Shown here: one piece after another, positions 57,089-64,000 of the stretch | How the letters are laid out: each line of letters starts with the position of its first letter | How positions within the stretch are numbered: position 1 is the first letter of the stretch | Assembly: GCF_004027225.2 (NCBI RefSeq) | Contig: NC_044290.2 | Coordinates: 6,278,906 to 6,342,905, forward strand | Direction of reading: 5' to 3' | From: Strigops habroptila | Taxonomy: Eukaryota > Chordata > Aves > Psittaciformes > Psittacidae | Length of the DNA stretch: 64,000 bases | Position numbers and translations under genes: made by a program | The notes under the pieces: model-generated | Seen by the model: only the letters and a program-made list of their open reading frames with translations | Databases searched by the model: none | Told to the model about the DNA's origin: nothing

Positions 57089-60000
57089 TAACCGCATTTA
57101 AACAGATCGAGTGGAGATTCTTCTTTGTGAGGTGATGCAGTGATTACTGGTAGTGGGCTGCCTCCTTTCTGACATGCTGTGATGCGAGACGATTGCTAGA
57201 TCATCTGTTACTTCTGCAGATGATCACTTGCCAAGGAGAGACAAGGCAAGAAATATCACAGCTCGGAAGCCGTTAAGACTGGAAAATACTGACATTTCTG
57301 TTAAAGAAGAAGGATTTAAAAGCGCCAGTCAACACGAGATGTCTTACTCTCTGTTTCTTGATCTCGCTTGGCTAGCGGGTGAGTGAGCAGAGGGTGTCCC
57401 TTGTGCTCATGAGCTCAAGTACCAGGACAGTAGCATACTAAAATCCATGCCATTTTTGATCATATTCCTGGCTGCTTGTCCAGTCTCCTCTCAGGACTTG
57501 CTGACAGCAGGCTTCCCGGAGGTACCCTGGATCCCTGGGAAAACACACTATCCCAAGAGGTGTGCCACCCTGCCTGGTTTGACATCTATGAGTTTACCTC
57601 TTGTGCTGATCTTGCCATCTCTCTCCATCCAGCTCAAGGTAGCCATGCCTCATTCTGAGCCAGCTCATTTGCTTCCTTCTGAGACTAATCACTCTTGAAT
57701 TAAAATGAGTGAAATTCACACTGTAAATACTGTGAGCATGATAAGGCCTTGAGTTAGAGCCACCCTTCCTGCCTCTGTCAGTCTATGTGTGTGTCTGGGC
57801 TTATCACTGCTTTCTGTCCAGGTTTCTTTGTCCATTCTTTGGAATGGAGCTTTTTGTAGAGGCATTCCAAGTTGGAATGTCACACATTCTGCATCTGGGC
57901 TTGGGTCAGAGCAGGTTTCCAATGCAAAGCAAACTGGGTGCAGGGTCTCTCTTGACCTGGCATCACGAGAGACCTGGCGTACGCCAGTAAAATGCCGTCT
58001 TCCTGCTAAAGCAGCTGGACGGCATTCCCCGGAAAGGCTTTGGCCCTGCAGAGAGATGACATCAGTGTTAGATTATTAATTGAGGTTTGTGATACCTTTG
58101 TGGTTCTGAGGCAGCAGATGTGTATCCGTGCTGAGCATCGCTGTTACAAACTGCACGTCGCTGTGTGGTTGCACCAGGCGTGTGAGCCTCAGGCACGTGC
58201 TGCTCTACACTGACACGCGTGAAATAACTGTTCCTTCTGCAGAGCTGTTCCCTTTTGCTTTCTCATTTCAACTCGTGTGCTGTCTCTGGGGAGAGGAGAT
58301 ATTCTTCCTCCTGGCAAAGCACAGCTTATTTGTTTTTGCTGGCCAGGTGGGGCTCCTCATGCTTTGAGATGCTTTCTCTTAGCAGGGAAGCGCTTTGGCT
58401 TCTGTGGAAGCCAGGAACCTTCTCTGACTTTAGCGGGCGCAGACCCACAAAGGGAATGTCTCTGCTCAGCATTCCTGTAGTGAGAATTTCAGCAACATTT
58501 TGAGAATTAGAAGGAAAAAGGCCTGAAGTTGGGGTGTGTCTCACAGGCTCTGACAATAGCTCCTGCCTCCCTGGAGATGATTATCAGCTTGTGAATATGC
58601 CCAACTCAAACAGCTCAAGCCATCTGTTTCTAGACAAGAGGGAGTCTGCACGTTCTAGAGGCAACGTGATTGTCTCAAAGGCAGGAATACTTTTATGCAG
58701 TAGCTTTGCCTTAAATGATGGCAAAACCCCTTCACAAGATCCATGCCTCCAGTGCACCTTATAGAAACCAGGCTGTACGTGTACCTCTGTTCCCAGGGAT
58801 ATTTGTTAATACAAAATCAGGTAGATGGGAGTTTCACGTCAGTCACGTACCATGGAATAATATGCCGGTATCTCCTTCCGTTCCAAGGGAGGAGCCTGGT
58901 GGCACAGGGGCAGCCGAGTGGCAGAAGAACTTCTGCAAAGGAGAACAAACCCCAGCGCTGTGAATAGTTTTATGTTTTTGGTCATAAATATTGCCCATGT
59001 CTCTTAAAGCCTGGGGCAGGAGTGTCCTCAAGGGACAAGGTACGAGCAGCGCACGGGAAGGGACATGCAGGGTCAGCATTGCTCTGCTCTCTGGCTGCTG
59101 CTGTGGCTTTCTCTGAGCCAGGTGCCTTTTTCCCCCTCCTTTTGCATTGATTTGTGGAAGTTACATGACTGGAACTGCAGTGGAATCAGAGCTGGCTGCC
59201 ACACAGCAGCTTTAGAAACGCCTGGTATGAGATCTGGGTCCTGCCTTTAGAGCAGAGCCCTGCAGGGCTGGTCAGCCCCACGCTTCGAAGGACATAGGGG
59301 TGATCGAGTCCCAGTAATGCCAAGTCCTGTCAGCCAGGCACAGAGAGTATTCCTTCTCCTCTCCCAAACGTGGGCATTATTTGTATTATTGTTAATAATT
59401 TGTTTTGTGTTTGCTAAACAACCAAGGTGAGCAACCTTCCTGGCCTTGGGAGTTAACATACCAACCCCATCACGTGAGTCAGGGCCTGAAGACACCATAA
59501 CTGTCAGAGAGGCCGGGAAGGGGGATTCCAGGAAAATGCTGCTAGCAGAAGGTGATGGCACATTTCCAGAGGCTTTCTAGTTGCAACGGGGGTCTGGGTG
59601 AGCAGCTGGCTTGGGCCAGGGCTGAGGGAAATCAGCTTTAGAGCCTGCATAGGGCTCTGTGGCTATGGTAGAGTCATGAGCTCTCTATCAAAGCAAACCC
59701 TATATCTGCGGATTGTAGGGTGTTGACCCCCCCTTTGCTCATTAGAAAATAACGCTCTAAGAGAGGCAATCTGGCTGCTTTGGCTGCCTGACACAGGTGA
59801 ACTGTGAGCATTGGGAATGGAGGAATGCCTGGATCTGAGGCAACCATGAAGAAAGCCTCCCACTGTCCAAGCTGGGATGTGCTCCAGGGTGACCTGGAGG
59901 ATGGTTTGGATGCTGCAGCTGAGATTGGGACTAGATGCACGCTCTGATGTGATCTACACAGCTCCCAGAGGCAGCGGCCCCCCCGCTGCTGCCTTCCGCC

Positions 60001-60550
60001 TGCTGCCCAAGGCAGGACCTTCAGCGCCCGGGGCAAGATGAGTCCCAGGTCTGCATGGCAGGAGCATCGCAGGAAGCCACGCTCCCCCTCCAGAATGTCT
60101 CCGCACTCAGGAGATGCTTTTCATTATGGAAAATGTCAGTGATATTAAAAAGATTATATATATCCATAATACTTGAAGGCCTGTCAGTGATTAAAATGGA
60201 AGGCAGAGGCCGGGAGAGAGGGGGTGGCATTGAAACGATCGAGAGACATGACTTATTTTGTCATGTCATCTGATGCCTCCCTCTCTTCCCCCAGCCAGGC
60301 TCCGGGAGCTGCTCAGAGCAGGGGAAGAATCCGCTCCAAATTTAGATCCCAGGAAAAAAAAAACCCCGTATAAATTAAAAATGCAACAAACCCAAATTGC
60401 AGCCGTGGCCTTGGGTACCAGCGCGGGAGCTGCGCCGTGGGGAGGGTCGGCATCCCTCGGAGCCGCTTCCGAGCCCGGGACCGTTGATTTCTGTCTAAAA
60501 ATAAGGGGGATGGGGAGGGCAAAAATCATTAAAATAAAGCAAAGCAAGCA
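57089..60550. other. MYCBPAP-EPN3 intergenic region
   Basis: About 3.5 kb without a recognisable exon or mobile element. Most of it is ordinary unique sequence. Near 60090-60300 it becomes AT-rich with a perfect 7-bp inverted repeat (60246-60266), a candidate distal regulatory element for EPN3. Confidence 0.6.
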
Positions 60551-60900
60551 GCAGCGAGCGGCGCCTGGGCGGCTGCCAGCGAGGGGCAGTGACTGAGCAC
60601 TTACAGCATCCCCGCCTCCCGCATGCGGCGGGGCAGGGGCTCGGCGCCGCATCCCCCGCGGCCGGTTCCGCACCGCGCTGCGCCGCGCCGGGGCGGGCTG
60701 AGCGCCTCTGCCGGTGCCCGGGAGGGAGCCGGGCCGGGGCTCGGGCGGCCCCGAAGGGGTTAAGCCGGGACCTGCCGCCGGGACCTGCCCAGCCAGCCCG
60801 GCAGCTCGCAGCAGGCAGCGGGCGGGCTGCGGCCGCCTCCAGCCCGCTCACACCGGCACCAGCTCCGGCTCCGCCACCGGCTCGGCGGGGCCGCGCTCCG

Positions 60901-60916
60901 CTCCGCGCAGGTAAGC
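60901..60916 (+). other. EPN3: Predicted splice donor of EPN3 noncoding exon 1
   Basis: CTCCGCGCAG|GTAAGC is a near-ideal 5' splice site inside the CpG island. Acceptors that could join it are at 63510-63511 (CCTGCTGCAG) or 63571-63572 (CCCGCTGCCAG, 14 nt before the EPN3 ATG), giving an intron of about 2.6 kb. The exon 5' limit is unknown. Confidence 0.5.
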
Positions 60917-60970
60917 GGGGCTGCGCCCCCCGTCAGCCGGGCTGCGGGGACGGGGGAGGAGGGGGGAAGA

Positions 60971-61018
60971 GGAGGAGGAGGAGGAGGAGGAGGAGGAGGA
61001 GGAGGAGGAGGAGGAGGA
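60971..61018 (+). repeat. (GGA)n trinucleotide repeat in homopurine tract
   Basis: About 16 GGA units form the core of an almost uninterrupted purine run from about 60945 to 61027. It lies about 60 bp after the predicted noncoding-exon donor. Stop-free frames here encode only Arg, Glu or Ser runs and are not genes. Confidence 0.95.
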
Positions 61019-61450
61019 AGAGGAAGGTTCTGGACGCCGGAGCATCGCGGGCTGCGTTGGGCCGGGGAATGCCGGGCCCCGCTGGTTGCGGTGCCTCCCG
61101 GACCGGGCTCGGGGCCCCGCGGCGGGTGCGGGTGCGGGTGCGATGCGGCCCCGGGAGCCGGGCCGAGGGCTCTGCCAGGAGCCTTCCCCCGCCGCTCCCT
61201 CCATGGCGGGCGCTGCTCCTCCTAGCCCCGCACCTGATCGGGGATGGAGGAGGCTGTAATCCCCCCGCTCCCGGGCTCCCCCCGCCTGCCCCTCTGCGCT
61301 CTCCTCCCCACCATCCCCTTCTGCTCCCCTCCGTGTTGCTCCTCGCGCCCCCCCCGCTGCAGGTCCGCAGTCCCCCGGCCGGGCCGCGGGGTGATGGGGG
61401 ACCTGTCCCCGCACCCCTGTGTCCTTCTCCCACCTGGCAGCCTCTCGCTC

Positions 61451-63571
61451 AAGGTCACTGCAGTAATTCCATATGAGCTGCTGGGTGCTGCTGCCTTATC
61501 TCCCGCACAGCTTCTGTTTCACTGCCTTTATATTCCAGGCGGGGGGGGGGAGATATTGTGTTTGATAATCCCCGCTGCTCTTAACGCCACTGGCAGTGCT
61601 CAACCAGGGCCCCGCTGCTCCCCTCCCTGCCCCTGCTTCCCATCTCTTCCCATTCAGACTTCCTGGGCCATCTCATTCATGGTGGGCAAAGTCCAGCTGG
61701 GGTCAGGTCTCTGGCCAGGACAAGCAGTGCTGGAGCCCATCGTGCTGGCCCTGGGGTTTATCCTGCCAGGAAACCTGTTGGAGGCAGGAGGGATCATCCT
61801 GCCCCAGAGGAGGAGTGATGGTGTTTGCTGGGCCAGTGGCACCTTTGGAAAACACGACTTTATCTCCCGCCTGGGTGTTGGTGGAAAGCAGAGCATGGAG
61901 CCAAGTCCCTGAGGACTTTGCTGTGTCGTTGCCCTTGTCCCGAAAGCGTTCCTTTGCCAGGCAGGCAATAGCGTGTCCATCCGCAGCGCCGGCTGTCCCG
62001 GCAGGATCCAAAGGCCACGGTGACAGGCTGCATTGCGAAAGGGAATCGATGCAGGGAAGTGTCTGGAGAGAAACTTCGGCGTGGTGGTGCCAGGCTCCTC
62101 TCTGACTCACAAGAGACGTTGCCGGCGCAGCCATGGGGCTCCTGGCCGCTGGCCCACGGCAGCAGGAGGTGCTGGACCGGTCGCACGGGTTGTGCGGGAG
62201 CGTGGCGGGCGCCGTGCGTGGCTTATGGGCATGTTAGCATGGTCCCGGACCTGCTCTGGTGTCCTGATCCGGGAGAGGGCTGAACATGGTGCAGCAGCTG
62301 CGGTCCAGGGAGGTACCGGCACCGAGAGGGGTGGTGGGATGGATGCTGTATAGTTGTGTGCAGGCACTGCTGCACAGGGGAGATATTCCTCTGCCTGCGA
62401 GTGTTATCTTAGATGGGGAGCACATTGCCAGTGAGTTTTGTAGCAGCCGCAGTGGGAACTCTGGGAGCAGCCCCGCTCCCTGGCCCTGCAGTGCGGCCCT
62501 GCTGAGGGCAAGGCAGCTCCGGGCAGCCTCTGCCTCCTGGCTTTGCTTGGTGTTCTTACAAACTGAGGGGAAATGGTGTCTTCCCACTGTGCAGGGAGAA
62601 GGTGAGGATTAGGACTAGGACAGAACAGGGGACACAGTTGTGGTGGGAAGATGGGTCCAGACTGACCCACGTCGTTTTGGATCAGGTCGGGTGCAGCGCA
62701 TCCCAAGGACGGGCATTGCCTCCTGGGGAGGAAGCAGGAAAGCTCCTGGCTACACCAGCCCCTACTGCCCTGGCCATGGATCTGGGTGCAGAGAAGGCCC
62801 CGAGGCAGCTCAGGGTTTTTGGGAGAGGAGGGTTGTGTTATCCATCCTGGTGCAGGAGGATAGCATCCCAAATTCACCACCCTGCAGCAGCACATGCTTC
62901 TGTACCCACAGCATCTCACGGAAGCAGAATTACTGAGTTTGCTGGGAAAACCCACTCAAACGGCTGCCAGGCTGGTCAGTTGTGGCAGGCTCTGACTCAC
63001 AGCAAGGTTTTGGTTTACCACAATGCATCCTTGGTGTAACTGAGAGCCTTGGCGTGATGGCTGGGGCGAGTGGGGCCCACATACAGCCGCAGATGGAGCA
63101 TCAGGGGAGCCCCTGGCTGGTGCGAGGGCTGGGGGCCTGCAACCAGCTTTGCCGGGACGGTTCGTGCTGAGGCAGCTGGGATCTGGAGGAGGGAGCTGCC
63201 ATTTTCAGGTGGTTACTTTTAGAAGCAGAAGTGCAGGGTAAAATCTCCTCCAAATGTTGCTGTATCTGGAGCCAAATCTCTTGGCGGCTCTGCAGTGCTG
63301 GGGATCAGCTTGCTATGAGGGGTTTATTTCCCATTGAGCATCCTGCATCCTGTGTGGCTTCAGGTTAGCGAGCGGTGGCAGCCCAGTGGGTGCACCTCAT
63401 AGCCTGATGATGGGCACTTCCACCTTGAGAAGTGTCCCAGGTATCAGCTGAGTGTTCTGGGGACGGGCTTGGGTGATGCTGAGGTCTCTGTGTCCCTGTT
63501 CCCTGCTGCAGGAACCTGTGAGGCTGCGGCTGTGAGTGCTTATCCTTTCTCCATCATCCCTGCCCGCTGCC
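61451..63571 (+). other. Putative EPN3 5' intron
   Basis: About 2.1 kb between the CpG island and the coding exon. No repeat, RNA gene or coding similarity was recognised on either strand. Confidence 0.5.
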
Positions 63572-63586
63572 AGGCACCCCGCAGCC

Positions 63587-64000
63587 ATGACGACCTCGGC
63601 GCTGCGCCGGCAGGTGAAGAACATCGTGCACAACTACTCAGAGGCAGAGATCAAGGTGCGGGAGGCCACCTCCAATGATCCCTGGGGACCCCCCAGCTCT
63701 CTGATGTCAGAGATCGCCGACCTCACCTTCAACACCGTGGCCTTCGCCGAGGTCATGGGCATGATCTGGCGGCGGCTGAATGACAGCGGCAAGAACTGGC
63801 GTCACGTCTACAAAGCCCTCACCCTCCTGGACTACCTCATCAAAACCGGCTCCGAGAAGGTGACCCACCAGTGCCGGGAGAACCTCTACACCATCCAGAC
63901 GCTGAAGGACTTCCAGTACGTGGATCGTGACGGCAAGGACCAGGGCATCAACATCCGGGAGAAGGTGAAGCAGGTGATGGCGCTGCTGAAGGACGAGGAG
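63587..64000 (+). CDS. EPN3: EPN3, epsin-3 (5'-partial, ENTH domain)
   Basis: The frame opens MTTSALRRQVKNIVHNYSEA and runs 138 codons to the window edge, ending DEE, with no intron in between. Epsins are clathrin adaptors: the ENTH domain binds PI(4,5)P2 and inserts an amphipathic helix to bend membrane, while the absent C-terminal part carries ubiquitin-, AP2-, clathrin- and EH-binding motifs. The PI(4,5)P2 contacts known from epsin-1 are all present at the same numbers: Arg8, Lys11, Arg25, Asn30, Arg63, Lys69 and His73. The paralogues are nearly identical here; MTTSALRRQ, WGPPSSLMSE and the location after MYCBPAP favour epsin-3 over epsin-1 or -2. The ATG has G at -3 and lies 14 nt after a plausible acceptor. 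The gene is cut by the window end, not truncated biologically. Confidence 0.95.
   Translation, partial: MTTSALRRQVKNIVHNYSEAEIKVREATSNDPWGPPSSLMSEIADLTFNTVAFAEVMGMIWRRLNDSGKNWRHVYKALTLLDYLIKTGSEKVTHQCRENLYTIQTLKDFQYVDRDGKDQGINIREKVKQVMALLKDEE

Larger units (their letters stand above)
60560..61450 (+). promoter_or_regulatory. EPN3: CpG-island promoter, probably EPN3
   Basis: This is the largest CpG island in the window. The only downstream plus-strand gene is EPN3. A consensus donor CAG|GTAAGC at 60908-60916 within the island suggests a noncoding first exon. Which start is used cannot be told from sequence. Confidence 0.6.

Noticed and set aside
60589-61476. A 295-codon plus-strand frame through the EPN3 CpG island
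   Set aside because: Composition-driven; it includes a poly-Arg run from the GGA repeat and crosses the predicted splice donor. No recognisable domain.
1-64000. CRISPR arrays, operons, bacterial mobile elements or a new defence-type system
   Set aside because: The window is intron-containing vertebrate DNA with conserved synteny. Tandem repeats found are microsatellites or minisatellites without spacer structure.

Overview
The window is vertebrate nuclear DNA, almost certainly from a bird. Multi-exon genes with GT-AG introns, several CR1 retroposon fragments ending in the ATTCTATG-type 3' repeat, and a solo endogenous-retrovirus LTR of a type widespread in birds all point that way. I cannot name the species. 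Gene order LRRC59 - ACSF2 (with CHAD nested antisense inside it) - RSAD1 - MYCBPAP - EPN3 matches the human 17q21.33 block as I know it, so this is a conserved syntenic segment.

Layout. 1-3074 (minus): LRRC59, six of its seven expected coding exons; the C-terminal exon lies beyond the left edge. 3075-5949: LRRC59 CpG promoter, CR1 fragments, ACSF2 CpG promoter. 5950-41023 (plus): ACSF2 in 16 coding exons. Its roughly 17.9-kb intron 10 holds the complete three-coding-exon CHAD gene on the minus strand (24133-28882); intron 13 carries a solo LTR. 43211-45551 (plus): RSAD1, nine exons separated by very short introns. 45659-57065 (plus): MYCBPAP, 19 exons, starting only 107 bp after the RSAD1 stop. 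57089-63586: intergenic DNA, a large CpG island with a probable noncoding first exon, and a long 5' intron of EPN3. 63587-64000 (plus): the first 138 codons of EPN3 (ENTH domain), cut by the right edge.

All five complete or partial reading frames splice without frameshift or premature stop at canonical sites, giving about 598 aa (ACSF2), 359 aa (CHAD), 467 aa (RSAD1) and 897 aa (MYCBPAP). The genes do not form a pathway: an ER membrane protein, a mitochondrial acyl-CoA synthetase, a cartilage matrix LRR protein, a mitochondrial radical-SAM heme chaperone-like protein, a testis/cilia-associated protein and an endocytic adaptor.

I found no undescribed biological system. The most interesting signals are architectural: the nested antisense gene, the near-overlap of RSAD1 and MYCBPAP with an X-box-like sequence over the MYCBPAP start codon, an in-frame retainable RSAD1 intron, and G-rich tandem repeats at promoters and first introns.
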